Assembly: GCA_910573755.1 (NCBI GenBank)
Contig: CAJTBO010000022.1
Span: forward strand, 18,462 to 82,461
Origin: Lachnospiraceae bacterium
GTDB taxonomy: Bacteria; Bacillota; Clostridia; Lachnospirales; Lachnospiraceae
Direction of reading: 5' to 3'
Length of the DNA: 64,000 nucleotides
Below the pieces are notes generated by a model. The model ran no database searches and was not told the DNA's origin. It saw nothing but the letters and a program-made list of their open reading frames with translations. The position numbers and the translations under genes were made by a program. Shown one piece after another: positions 53,160-61,282 of the stretch (positions are counted from its first letter, which is position 1; each line of letters starts with the position of its first letter).

Positions 53160-53616
53160 AAAGTCCTCACTTTCTGCCGCTGTGCGGCTCTGAAAAATAT
53201 GTTTTGTTGGTTTTTGGGTATGAAAAAAGCCGCCTGTGTAGGCGGCTGTCCCCACGCTGCGTAGGTGCTGCGGCGTGGCGGTATTCAGTTGTAACGGGGT
53301 AGTGCGTCCAATGGTGGGCGCACGAACCATGTACCCGGTGTTTACGGTCTTGATGATGATTACCTCCTTTAAGGCTTTATGCCCTTATGAATGAAAGAAA
53401 GAGGGGGTGCGGTTTTCTCCGTAGCCGCCCGGCGTTGTGGAACTGTGTATAACTGGCTTGCATTTTTGCGTTGTGGGTAACGCTGTTTGCAGGACGTGGG
53501 AAAGCGGCACTTTTGCTTTTCCATGTGCTGTGAATGGCGTTATCCATGACGCAATAGCCTGTTATGCACATTTCCATGACGCAAAGCCCTTGTCCCTTTT
53601 TTTCTTATCCCCGGCA
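53160..53616. other. Leader/attenuation region between VirD4 block and Maff2 block
   Basis: No gene is supported. It holds an intrinsic terminator on the minus strand (53225-53250) and, near 53460-53600, repeated GCGTTATCCATGACGC/TTTCCATGACGC-type words. It likely controls how far transcripts from the VirD4 genes pass into the channel genes. Confidence 0.5.
53225..53250 (-). terminator. Intrinsic terminator upstream of Maff2
   Basis: Minus strand GCCGCCTACACAGGCGGC folds into a 7-bp GC stem and is followed by TTTTTTC. It separates the coupling-protein transcript from the channel genes. Confidence 0.8.
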
Positions 53617-53784
53617 CTATTGCGGGAGAAGCCCCCGGCGTGTGACATACTCGGTTGCATAGCGGCGGGTTTCGTTGTCACGTTCCTGCCAATATTCCCG
53701 CAGGGCGGCTTCTGCATTGTCGGCAACATTCATCAGAAACCTTTCAAGCCCGCTGTCTTTTTTCTCCGTGTTCTGTTTACTCAT
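53617..53784 (-). CDS. Small conjugative-element protein
   Basis: A 55-residue charged protein (MSKQNTEKKDSGLERFLMNV, then AALREYWQERDNETRRYATEYV). ATG 53784 overlaps the VirD4 stop (ATGAGTAA), implying coupled translation. No family is recognised with certainty. Confidence 0.6.
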   Translation of the reverse strand: MSKQNTEKKDSGLERFLMNVADNAEAALREYWQERDNETRRYATEYVTRRGLLPQ

Positions 53785-55579
53785 TCTCTGTGTCCTCCTG
53801 TAAATCTGCCTCGTCAATCTCGTAGAGGTCAAAGGGCTCGTCCGGCTTGATGATTTCCGGGCGGCGTTTCAGATATTTTTCAATGTCAAATTCATTCTTC
53901 TTGTCAAAATCGGAGAGGAATTTATATCTTGGGTGCTTCGTAATGTCGAATTTATCACTGAAAAAGGGGCGTGCGCCCCGTACCTGCAAGATACATTTCC
54001 CGCCGTCCATGACGGCTATTTCATCTTGGCTCATAAGCTCCTTGCCTAATTTCTGGTAGTTCAAGCCGTAGGTCTTTTCCCGTCCCCGGTTCTCGGAAGT
54101 GTTGTATAAATCAATGGTTTCTTTCCCTAAAAGCTCTGACATTTCCTTTAGCGTGGTTTTCTCTTTGCCGCCTAAGAAAAGGGTGGTGTCGCAATTCCCG
54201 ACAATCGTATCTGCGTTGTCCTTGTAAATGGCTTTTAGCTGTGACTGGCTCTGCAAGATGATTGACGCAGAGATTTCCCGGCTTCGGATTGTCGCAATCA
54301 GTTTATCGAATTTTGGTATCTGCCCTATGTTTGCAAATTCATCAAGCAAGCACCTTACATGGACGGGAAGCCGCCCGCCGTACACATCATCTGCCTTATC
54401 GCATAAGAGATTGAATAGTTGTGTGTAGAGAATACTCACGACAAAGTTAAAAGTGTCGTCTGTGTCGCTGATAATGACAAACAGGGCGGTCTTTCTGTCG
54501 CCTATGGTGTCAAGCTCCATTTCGTCTGTTTCCATAAGCTCCCGCAGCTCCTTAATGTCGAATGGGGCTAATCTTGCACCGCAGGAAATGAGGATAGAGC
54601 TTCGTGTCTTTCCTGCCGATAACAGGAATTTCTTATACTGCCGGACGGCGAAATGCTCCGGGTCTTTTTCCTCTAACCGTTCAAACATGAGGTCAACGGG
54701 ACTTTGAAATTCCGGGTCGTCCTCACGGGCTTCACTGGCGTTTATCATGTCAAGCAGAGTGGTAAAATTCTTTTCTTCCTCCGGGGCTTCATAGTGGATA
54801 TAACCGATAAGGGCGCAGTAGAATAACCGTTCCGATTTTACCCAGAAATCCTCGCCGGATTTTTCCCCGTCCCCTTTGGTGTTGGCGATAATGGTATTGA
54901 CTAACTTCAAAATATCCTTTTCACTCCGCAGGTAAGCAAAGGGGTTGTATTTCATGGATTTTTTGAAGTTAATCGTATTGAGTGCTTTTATCCTATATCC
55001 GAACCGCTGTAACATTTTTCCTGTTTCTAAAATCAGTGTGCCTTTCGGATCAGTGACAATATACGAAGTCGGGAAATCTTTTGACGTACATTGCATAAGT
55101 GACGGTTTGACGAAAAAGCGTGTCTTTCCGCTTCCCGAACCACCGATTACAAGGATATTTTTATTTCTTGCATATTTGGGGCTTTTGGGTCGGCTGTTCA
55201 TGGTAAGCCGTTCTGTCTGCGTGAGGGGGATATTATTGTCAAATATCGGGTCTGTGTAGGGTTCAATGTCCTTTGCGTTCCCCCACCTTGCAGAGCCGTA
55301 CTCAACGCCTTTGCGGTACTTCTTGGCGTTCTTGCCTTTCATGTAGACGGCAATCCGCAGGATAACCGCCCCGGCAACGCCGATTAGAAAGTCCTGCCCG
55401 TTAAGGCTTGGCAAAGGGCTTTCAAAAGCGTCTGTCATGCCCTGCATGATGTTTAGGAGCTTCCCGGAGAGGTCAGTCCCCGGAGAGAGCCGGAACGCTT
55501 CGCCCACTTTCATAAAGAGCCACACAAAGAGCAGGTACGGCGCATTGAGGATAAGCAGCTTTTTGATGTTCGGTTTCAT
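53777..55579 (-). CDS. VirD4/TraG type IV coupling protein
   Basis: A 600-residue coupling protein. Two N-terminal membrane helices (about 8-25 and 62-80), Walker A GGSGSGKT at residues 146-153, Walker B VRCLLDEFANIGQIP, and family motifs KDIEPYTDPIFDNN and QSQLKAIYKDNADTIVGNCD. It docks the relaxase-DNA complex to the channel. Its start overlaps the PcfB gene by 4 bases (ATGA). It is full length. Confidence 0.95.
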   Translation of the reverse strand: MKPNIKKLLILNAPYLLFVWLFMKVGEAFRLSPGTDLSGKLLNIMQGMTDAFESPLPSLNGQDFLIGVAGAVILRIAVYMKGKNAKKYRKGVEYGSARWGNAKDIEPYTDPIFDNNIPLTQTERLTMNSRPKSPKYARNKNILVIGGSGSGKTRFFVKPSLMQCTSKDFPTSYIVTDPKGTLILETGKMLQRFGYRIKALNTINFKKSMKYNPFAYLRSEKDILKLVNTIIANTKGDGEKSGEDFWVKSERLFYCALIGYIHYEAPEEEKNFTTLLDMINASEAREDDPEFQSPVDLMFERLEEKDPEHFAVRQYKKFLLSAGKTRSSILISCGARLAPFDIKELRELMETDEMELDTIGDRKTALFVIISDTDDTFNFVVSILYTQLFNLLCDKADDVYGGRLPVHVRCLLDEFANIGQIPKFDKLIATIRSREISASIILQSQSQLKAIYKDNADTIVGNCDTTLFLGGKEKTTLKEMSELLGKETIDLYNTSENRGREKTYGLNYQKLGKELMSQDEIAVMDGGKCILQVRGARPFFSDKFDITKHPRYKFLSDFDKKNEFDIEKYLKRRPEIIKPDEPFDLYEIDEADLQEDTENE

Positions 55580-56052
55580 AATTCCCGCCCCCTGTCCTTG
55601 TTTTTTACTTTTTCCCTGTTCTGGTTCATCTGTTTAGCCTTTTCCTTAAAGGCGGCTAATGCCTTGCGTATGGACGGCTTTTTCTCTTTGTTTAGCTGCT
55701 TTGAAGTAAACTCCTTAAAGGCTTCCGTCATAACGTCCACGTCCCGCCCCTTGAAGAAAACAAGGTAGCGGGGCGGTTCTTCGCCCTTGACTTTCTTTAG
55801 GCTGTAATCAAGCCCGTATTTCTTGGCTATGGGTTCAAACGCCTTTATGTTAGCGTCCGTGATTTCCATACTGGAAACGCCTGTGTTCTGCTTCATAAGG
55901 TGCTTCAAGGTCTGTTTCCCTTTGTACTGCTTGGGTGCTTTGTTCTTCCGTGCATTTAACATTTTTCTGATAGCCTTTTGTAAGACTTCGGCGGTCAGCT
56001 TTGCCGTTTTGATTGAGAGTGCAACGGTCTTTTCGTTGATCTGCTCCTGCAT
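55576..56052 (-). CDS. PcfB family protein (DUF3801)
   Basis: A 158-residue protein (LTAEVLQKAIRKMLNARKNK, GKQTLKHLMKQNTGVSSMEI, VFFKGRDVDVMTEAF) of the PcfB family, an accessory factor that works with the coupling protein. Its C-terminal tail NKEKKPSIRKALAAFKEKAK carries the same KKPSIR motif as two other element proteins. The gene starts the transfer operon after a small DUF5348 gene. GGAGGAATGACGCACC precedes the ATG. Confidence 0.85.
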   Translation of the reverse strand: MQEQINEKTVALSIKTAKLTAEVLQKAIRKMLNARKNKAPKQYKGKQTLKHLMKQNTGVSSMEITDANIKAFEPIAKKYGLDYSLKKVKGEEPPRYLVFFKGRDVDVMTEAFKEFTSKQLNKEKKPSIRKALAAFKEKAKQMNQNREKVKNKDRGREL

Positions 56053-56137
56053 GGTGCGTCATTCCTCCTTTCCTGTGTGGTTGCGTTGCAGGCGGGCATG
56101 GAAAAAGGGGCAGCCGTTACTTCTGGTCGCCCCTCCG

Positions 56138-56365
56138 TTATCTGTCATGTACCCGCACACGCAAGCCGTCTAAATGGTCTGTCTTGATACCGACAAGATA
56201 CCATTTCTGCCCGGTACTCATTTCAATGCGTGTGGGCTTCCACCTGCCGCCTGCGAATACGTCAAAGCACTCGCCACAATGCAAGCCGCCGTTATAGTCG
56301 TCCAGTCCAAAGCGAATGTCATAGCGTCCGCTTTCCTTGTCATAAATCAAAGCTCCTTGTTTCAT
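56138..56365 (-). CDS. DUF5348 family protein
   Basis: A 75-residue protein (YDKESGRYDIRFGLDDYNGG, LHCGECFDVF, KWYLVGIKTD), the pattern of DUF5348, small beta-rich proteins of conjugative elements. Its ATG overlaps the stop of the replication-initiator-like gene by 4 bases. Function unknown. Confidence 0.75.
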   Translation of the reverse strand: MKQGALIYDKESGRYDIRFGLDDYNGGLHCGECFDVFAGGRWKPTRIEMSTGQKWYLVGIKTDHLDGLRVRVHDR

Positions 56366-57282
56366 GGTGTGTAGTCCTCCTGTGATAAAAATGCGCCCTC
56401 TGCCATATCGTGAGCGACAAGGGCGGTGTAATAGCTGTCAATGGTGTTTGGTGCGTTGAAAAGAACCGCAAGCAGGTATTTCTTGATGTTGCGTATCTTG
56501 GTGGTGTTCTGGTGCATACAGTCAATCACAAACTGGATATGGCTGCTGTTCAGTTTCATAAACTTAGACTTTACAAGCTCTGCCGGATAGTCGTCCCCGG
56601 CAATCCGTACCACCTTGCGGCGGGTGCAGACGGTTTCAAGCATGAGGGAAACAATTTCGTCAAGCATACCCCGGTCAATGTTCCTGTCCTGTATCAGATA
56701 GGCGTATTCGATATTGTCCTTTATGACTTCCTCATAAGCCCGTACTGCGTCCATGTTGGTGTATTCGTTTCCTTTCCGTTTCGGCGTAGCCGTTCCCGCT
56801 GTTAAGGGAGTGGAAAGGATAGGGATGGAATGGTTATTTAATAAATCTTTATTTTGTAAATCTTTACTTGATAGTTCTTTATTTAATTGCGTTGGATTTT
56901 CCGATACCGGGTTTTCCGTTGTCGGGTTATCCGACATTGGATTTTCCAACACCGGGTTATCCGTGGTTGGGTTTTCCAACTGCGGCGGCTGTGGCTGTTC
57001 AAATATGGTGTACTCAATGGCGGTCATTTTGCCTTTGTCGTCCCGCCCCTGCCTGCGTGTGATGTACCCGGCTTTTTCCAGTTCCCACACGGCGGTACGG
57101 ATAGCGTCAATGCTTTCTTTGTTGATACTGGATAAGCCCTTTAAGGTGTAGTCCCAATTTTCCGGCAGGGACAACATTTGTGAAAGCAGCCCTTTCGCTT
57201 TTAGGGTCAAGTCGGGGTTGCGTAGGTGGTGGTTAGACATAACCGTATAGCCCCTGTTTTTCTCTACCCGGAATACTGCCAT
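56362..57282 (-). CDS. Replication-initiator/DnaD-like helix-turn-helix protein
   Basis: A 306-residue protein. The N-terminal 100 residues form a RepA_N/DUF6017-type winged helix (FRVEKNRGYTVMSNHHLRNPDLTLKAKGLLSQMLSLPENWDYTLKGLS). A low-complexity middle repeats NP-x-x-[DE]NP (for example NPVLENPMSDNPTTENPVSEN, about 110-135). The C terminus (about 180-290) is DUF6017-like (YDEIVSLMLETVCTRRKVVRIAG region). It may start autonomous replication of the excised circle. AAAGGAGCTGATAAC precedes the ATG. Confidence 0.8.
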   Translation of the reverse strand: MAVFRVEKNRGYTVMSNHHLRNPDLTLKAKGLLSQMLSLPENWDYTLKGLSSINKESIDAIRTAVWELEKAGYITRRQGRDDKGKMTAIEYTIFEQPQPPQLENPTTDNPVLENPMSDNPTTENPVSENPTQLNKELSSKDLQNKDLLNNHSIPILSTPLTAGTATPKRKGNEYTNMDAVRAYEEVIKDNIEYAYLIQDRNIDRGMLDEIVSLMLETVCTRRKVVRIAGDDYPAELVKSKFMKLNSSHIQFVIDCMHQNTTKIRNIKKYLLAVLFNAPNTIDSYYTALVAHDMAEGAFLSQEDYTP

Positions 57283-57312
57283 GTTATCAGCTCCTTTCGT
57301 CTGAAATTTGGG

Positions 57313-57346
57313 TAAAAAAATAGACGCTCATGTTTGAACGTCTATC
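57313..57346 (-). terminator. Terminator of the 57357-58238 cargo gene
   Basis: Minus strand ATAGACG (57345-57339) pairs with CGTCTAT (57326-57320) and is followed by TTTTTTTACCC, a layout close to the terminator at 40096. Confidence 0.7.
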
Positions 57347-57356
57347 TGGGTCGATT

Positions 57357-58238
57357 TTACAAAAGTGTTGCTTTGTCTATGTTGTTTAGAATCTCGGATT
57401 GTAGCAAAGATAAGGTTTCAAATATCTTGGTATATTCTGTTTGATAATTTTTAGCTTTAATGGATTGGTTTAATATGCCAGCAAATTTGCCGATATTTTC
57501 ATTTTCAAAGTCAAGAACATCTAAACCTAATTCTTGTTCGGGATCTAAAGCAAATTCATTTCTTTGCTTATATCCCTCTTTTATTTGACACCATACATCA
57601 AAATAAAAATCATCAGATGAATATGACATATTAGTTGAAAAGGTATTTGAAAGATCGTAATCGCCTCTTATAAAGTCAACATTAACTACCTGTCCGTACC
57701 AAACGATACCTTTGTGTGTCAGTAGAGCAGTTTTTATTTCCTGTGGTAAAGTTTTTCTTAGAGCTATTGCACAATCAGTACAGTTATTGTTAATGTAGAC
57801 CGAAAAATTATGAAGCATAGTGTAGTAATACTTACGGAAATCATTTATGAGAGATTGCACATCACGGTCTACTGCATTTTCATAATCCTGTATATTCTTT
57901 TCTAATAAGCTCAATATGTTTCTTGCTCGCTCATAAAAGAAAACTCTTTTATCTGCTCGAAGATATTCTAATAATTCAACGGTTTCCAACTCACAACTGT
58001 TTTCGCCTTGAAAAGTAACATAATAGCTTTCATCTTTTGATAATTCTGTTATTTTCTTTTGTAAATTTGAAATTGCCATAGAACAGGGAATCCAATATTC
58101 ATCTCTAGCCTTAGTTTGTGCATTTACCTTTATTTCGTTTTTTTTGCTAAGTACAGTAACATAATAGGTTATAAAAGCACCTAGCAATGTTGATAGCAAA
58201 GGTAAAATTTTATCCATAAATGTAAAAATGTTATCCAT
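57357..58238 (-). CDS. Membrane-anchored cargo protein of unknown function
   Basis: A 293-residue protein from an A+T-rich gene. One membrane helix near the N terminus (about 12-29, ILPLLSTLLGAFITYYVTVL) is followed by a long soluble, mostly helical region (KKITELSKDESYYV, YERARNILSLLEKNIQDYEN, NEFALDPEQELGLDVLDFENENIG). No domain is recognised. It is the outermost gene at the right end of the element, next to the arm-type repeats. The layout (anchor plus helical soluble domain, own terminator) resembles the cargo gene at 40139. AAAGGAATTGAATA precedes the ATG. Confidence 0.75.
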   Translation of the reverse strand: MDNIFTFMDKILPLLSTLLGAFITYYVTVLSKKNEIKVNAQTKARDEYWIPCSMAISNLQKKITELSKDESYYVTFQGENSCELETVELLEYLRADKRVFFYERARNILSLLEKNIQDYENAVDRDVQSLINDFRKYYYTMLHNFSVYINNNCTDCAIALRKTLPQEIKTALLTHKGIVWYGQVVNVDFIRGDYDLSNTFSTNMSYSSDDFYFDVWCQIKEGYKQRNEFALDPEQELGLDVLDFENENIGKFAGILNQSIKAKNYQTEYTKIFETLSLLQSEILNNIDKATLL

Positions 58239-58365
58239 TATTCAATTCCTTTCAAAAGTAAATTTCTGTATACAGTATAAAGTATAAGCTGCAACAAATA
58301 AAGAAATTTTTGTAAAGATATTGAGGAACATTAAAGTCTAGGAATGACAAAATTGAATGTACTCC

Positions 58366-58384
58366 ATTGCATTTTTATTGCATT
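58366..58384 (+). other. Right arm-type integrase-binding repeats (candidate)
   Basis: ATTGCATT at 58366-58373 and 58377-58384, 11 bp apart, in the same orientation as the pair at the left end. They lie 95 bases inside the attR core. Confidence 0.65.
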
Positions 58385-58478
58385 ATTTTTCTTTTTTATA
58401 GTGGTTTATAGGGTCTAATCTTTTTTGAAAATGCCTTAAAATCAACGATTTTTGCTTATAACCTGTACTGTCGGTCTG

Positions 58479-58496
58479 GAGTTCGAATAGTCGGAG
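58479..58496. other. attR core
   Basis: GAGTTCGAATAGTCGGAG, identical to attL. The empty site would read guaA stop codon, TCGGAG, then GTATCCAGAGGC as at 58497 onwards. Confidence 0.93.
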
Positions 58497-58524
58497 GTAT
58501 CCAGAGGCACACCCGATTATCCTG

Positions 58525-58791
58525 TGAGGGCAATCTGGGGCAGCCCCAAAAAGAGAATAGAGTAAGTTCAAATGACCTTGTAGAGAGGAAGATTCCTTTC
58601 TATGAGGTCATTTTAAGTTAGAGGGATGGAGAGAGAAAGCCTTGAAAATAGAGGGATTGAGAGGTATCAGGTGTCAATACGGTTTGAATCAGAGGGAGAG
58701 TTTTCCCGTGTATTTTGCTTCTGTGTTATTTTTGGGAAAAATGGGGCGAGGATATGCGAGATTGCCTTTTGAGGATAATCGGGGTTGCCCC
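58525..58791 (+). repeat. Candidate TnsB-binding repeats
   Basis: Three related 22-23-bp words: TGAGGGCAATCTGGGG... (58525-58547), CGAGGATATGCGAGATTGCC (58747-58766) and TGAGGATAATCGGGGTTGCC (58770-58789). The last two are in tandem at a 23-bp period. Multiple 22-bp TnsB sites at each end are a Tn7 family trait. Confidence 0.5.
58570..58613 (+). terminator. Long imperfect hairpin downstream of the guaA site
   Basis: AAATGACCT (58570-58578) and AGGTCATTT (58605-58613) start a 21-bp stem (about 17 pairs) with a 2-base loop, followed by TAAG. It may be a terminator, either the former guaA terminator or one that protects the transposon genes from outside transcription. The T-run is short. Confidence 0.5.
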
Positions 58792-58968
58792 TGGACATGG
58801 AGAATTTCCCCAAAACCATTTTTGGGAGCTTATTTTTGGGGATGTGTTTTTGGGAGTGCCTGTAAAATGGGGATTCCTGTTTCCCAAAAATGAAATGCCT
58901 GTTTTGCCGTTTTTGGGGATTTTCGCTTTTGGGGAAAGGGTGTCTGTTTTTGGGGATTTCCCCAAAAA
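58729..58968 (+). repeat. Cluster of TTTTTGGGGA motifs upstream of tnsA
   Basis: TTTTTGGG(G)A occurs in direct orientation at 58729, 58819, 58833, 58847, 58910, 58927 (four Ts) and 58947, and inverted at 58807, 58882 and 58959. Ten copies in 240 bp. They could be transposase or regulator sites. No gene is supported in 58497-59028. Confidence 0.8.
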
Positions 58969-59028
58969 GTGGTACAAAAGCTGTATAGCCTGAATACCTT
59001 TGATTCCTGACATTGGAGGTGTCTCATA

Positions 59029-59385
59029 GTGAGAAAGAAGAATTTCAAAGGAAGATGTGAAAAGAGGAAACTGCCTAAATGTGAGGATGTGTGCAGGACA
59101 TTTGATGCTATCCAGTTTGCCTATGCTGACCTGCTAAATGGTTCAGAGGATATTAAAAGCTTTCGGGTGAATGTCCTGCTGGATGGCATAGATGGTGGTT
59201 ATACTTCTGATTTTGTCTGTGTTAAGAAAGACAATGATTTGATGGTCAGGGAGTGTGTAGAAAGAAAGCATCTCACAAAGCCGCTGACAGTGAAGTTATT
59301 ACAGGCTTCAAAGGATTTCTGGTTAAGACGTGGGGTTAATGACTGGGGGATTGTGGTTGAGAAAGAGGGGGCTTTCAATGGATAA
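59029..59385 (+). CDS. tnsA: TnsA-like endonuclease, compact form
   Basis: A 118-residue protein with only the restriction-enzyme-like core. Asp61 (GGYTSDFVCV) and Glu78/Lys80 (RECVERKHL) give the PD-(D/E)xK-type motif, followed by the helical segment LLQASKDFWLRRGVNDWGIVVEK typical of TnsA. Tn7 TnsA is 273 residues, with a C-terminal TnsC-binding domain absent here. The position of the first acidic residue of Tn7 TnsA (Glu63) appears as Gln29 in my by-eye alignment. TnsA cuts the 5' ends of the donor, giving cut-and-paste movement with TnsB. GTG start with GGAGGTG 7 bases upstream; its stop overlaps the tnsB start. Confidence 0.75.
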   Translation: MRKKNFKGRCEKRKLPKCEDVCRTFDAIQFAYADLLNGSEDIKSFRVNVLLDGIDGGYTSDFVCVKKDNDLMVRECVERKHLTKPLTVKLLQASKDFWLRRGVNDWGIVVEKEGAFNG

Positions 59386-61282
59386 GAACAGATTGAAGAA
59401 AAATATGCTCTTTAAAAGGAAAAATGGAGAGGTTCAGCTTAAGGAGCAGGGAGATGCAGAAATAAAGGGAAACAGTATCGGAGATATAGAGCAGATTTTC
59501 AGGGTGCTTGCGATAGCGGATGAAGAAATCCTTGTGATTGACTGTATTAAGAAGACAATGCCTGTATGGATGGAGATTGAGAAGCTAAATGATTTCATAG
59601 AGGAAAAGGAAATCAAACAGTCAGGGGAAGCAGATTTTGACATTCTGGAAGATTACAGCCCTGATGTGAGGAAGACCATCTATCAGAGATATAACATCAT
59701 TTCTGCAATACTGCCTTTCGTGGATAATGAATCCATGCGGAGCGAATTGATAGCGAGGATGGCAGAGGAACATGGCATCAGTAAGCAGTCGGTAAGGAAA
59801 TATCTCTGTGAGTATCTTTCGTCACAGGATATCAGAAGCCTTGCCCCACAAGAGAGGAATACAGACAGGGCATTGACACAGGATGAAAAGAACATGCGGA
59901 AAGCTTTGAACAAGTATTATTACACTACGAAAAAGCGAACCTTGAAGAATGTTTATACCATGATGTTAAGAGATTCCTATTGTGATGAAGAGGGCAAGCT
60001 GCTAAATGTGTATCCATCTTTCTATCAGTTTAGATATTTCTTCCGCAAATACAATACAAAGCAGACAGAATATATCAGCAGGAATGGATTGTCTTATTAT
60101 CAAAGGAATCAGAGACCGCTGACAGGGGATGGGGTACAGGCATTTGCTCCCAATGTGGGAGTGGGGATGCTAGATGCAACAACGCTTGACATTTATCTCA
60201 TAAATGAATCAGGGGGCATTGTAGGCAGACCTATCCTGACTGCATGTGTGGATGCCTATAGCGGCCTGTGCTGTGGGTACGCCCTTTCATGGGAGGGCGG
60301 TGTATACAGCCTTAGAAATCTGATGCTGAATATCATATCCGATAAGGTGGAACACTGCAGATCTTTTGGTATTGAAATCAGTCGGGAAGATTGGAATTGT
60401 GACAGGTTATCAGGCAAGCTTGTTACCGATATGGGAAGTGAATATAAGAGCAGTAATTTTGAGCAGATAACAGATTTAGGAATACAGATTATCAATCTGC
60501 CATCCTATCGCCCTGAATTGAAGTCCAAAGTGGAGAAATTCTTTGACTGCATACAGGCTTATTATAAAAACCAGTTGAAAGGAAAAGGGGTTGTGGAACC
60601 TGATTTTCAGGAAAGAGGGGTACATGATTACAGGAAAGATGCCTGTCTGACCATGGCAGAGTTTGAGAAGATAATCATTCATTGCATCCTGTTCTATAAC
60701 TGCAACAGGGTTTTAGAGAACTTCCCCTATACAGAGGAAATGCTTTCACAGGGAATTAAACCTTATGCAAATGAGATATGGAATTATGGCTGTGGGCAGG
60801 ATGGATGTAATCTGATAACAGTTGATAAGGAGCAGTTGATTTTGACTTTGCTTCCGAGAACAGAGGGGAGATTCACAAGGTTTGGGCTGTCAGTGAATGG
60901 GATGCATTACCATAACAAGCTGTTCAGGGAGCAATACCTGAATGGGAAAGAATGTATTGTCGCTTATAACCCTGATAATGTGTGTCAGATATGGCTGATT
61001 GAGAATGGTGTGTATATTCCTTTTGATTTGATTGAAAGCAGATTCAGGGAGAAAGATTTAACAGGAGTGCAGGCCATGAAGCAGCGACAGAGGGAGTTAA
61101 TCAGGCAGGAGACAGAGAACAGGACACAGGCAGAAATAGACCTTGCAGGACATATCAGTGCGGTTGCAGGGGCATCAGGAGGGCAGAAAAAGCCATCCAT
61201 TAAGAATATTAGGACAAACAGGGAAAAGGAGCAGAAAAGGCTTCATAAGGACTTTGGAAAGGAAGTGGCGGTAAATGCTTAA
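59378..61282 (+). CDS. tnsB: TnsB-like DDE transposase
   Basis: A 634-residue Mu/Tn7-type transposase. Helix-turn-helix region about 125-150 (RMAEEHGISKQSVRKYLCEYL), rve catalytic domain with Asp266 (GMLDATTLDIY), Asp351 (LVTDMGSEYKS) and Glu386 (SKVEKFFDCIQAYY), then a beta-barrel and a basic C-terminal tail (KKPSIKNIRTNREKEQKRLH) expected to contact TnsC. All three catalytic residues are present. ATG 59378 overlaps the tnsA stop (ATGGATAA); the protein binds the transposon ends and joins the 3' ends to target DNA. Confidence 0.92.
   Translation: MDKNRLKKNMLFKRKNGEVQLKEQGDAEIKGNSIGDIEQIFRVLAIADEEILVIDCIKKTMPVWMEIEKLNDFIEEKEIKQSGEADFDILEDYSPDVRKTIYQRYNIISAILPFVDNESMRSELIARMAEEHGISKQSVRKYLCEYLSSQDIRSLAPQERNTDRALTQDEKNMRKALNKYYYTTKKRTLKNVYTMMLRDSYCDEEGKLLNVYPSFYQFRYFFRKYNTKQTEYISRNGLSYYQRNQRPLTGDGVQAFAPNVGVGMLDATTLDIYLINESGGIVGRPILTACVDAYSGLCCGYALSWEGGVYSLRNLMLNIISDKVEHCRSFGIEISREDWNCDRLSGKLVTDMGSEYKSSNFEQITDLGIQIINLPSYRPELKSKVEKFFDCIQAYYKNQLKGKGVVEPDFQERGVHDYRKDACLTMAEFEKIIIHCILFYNCNRVLENFPYTEEMLSQGIKPYANEIWNYGCGQDGCNLITVDKEQLILTLLPRTEGRFTRFGLSVNGMHYHNKLFREQYLNGKECIVAYNPDNVCQIWLIENGVYIPFDLIESRFREKDLTGVQAMKQRQRELIRQETENRTQAEIDLAGHISAVAGASGGQKKPSIKNIRTNREKEQKRLHKDFGKEVAVNA

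Larger units (their letters stand above)
26424..58496. mobile_element. Tn1549/CTn-like integrative conjugative element in guaA
   Basis: The element is bounded by an 18-bp direct repeat, GAGTTCGAATAGTCGGAG, at 26424-26441 (attL, the end of guaA) and 58479-58496 (attR). It encodes its own tyrosine integrase at the left end, a DUF3173 protein, regulators, MobC/relaxase, a full set of type IV secretion proteins in the order found in Tn1549 and Clostridioides CTn elements, a tetracycline-resistance gene and four cargo genes. Size is about 32 kb. All key transfer genes appear intact, so it may be self-transmissible. GuaA 3' ends are a known integration site of genomic islands. Confidence 0.93.

Noticed and set aside
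53377..53577. A 66-codon minus-strand frame in the VirD4-Maff2 gap
   Set aside because: No ribosome site; composition follows the repeated CATGACGC-type words. Kept as a regulatory region instead.
59330..59377. Earlier in-frame start for the transposase
   Set aside because: It lies inside tnsA with no ribosome site; the ATG at 59378 overlaps the tnsA stop as expected for coupled genes.
61180..61215. KKPSIK near the TnsB C terminus as another copy of the element tail motif
   Set aside because: It is in a different mobile element, followed by unrelated residues, and basic tails are usual in TnsB. Treated as coincidence.
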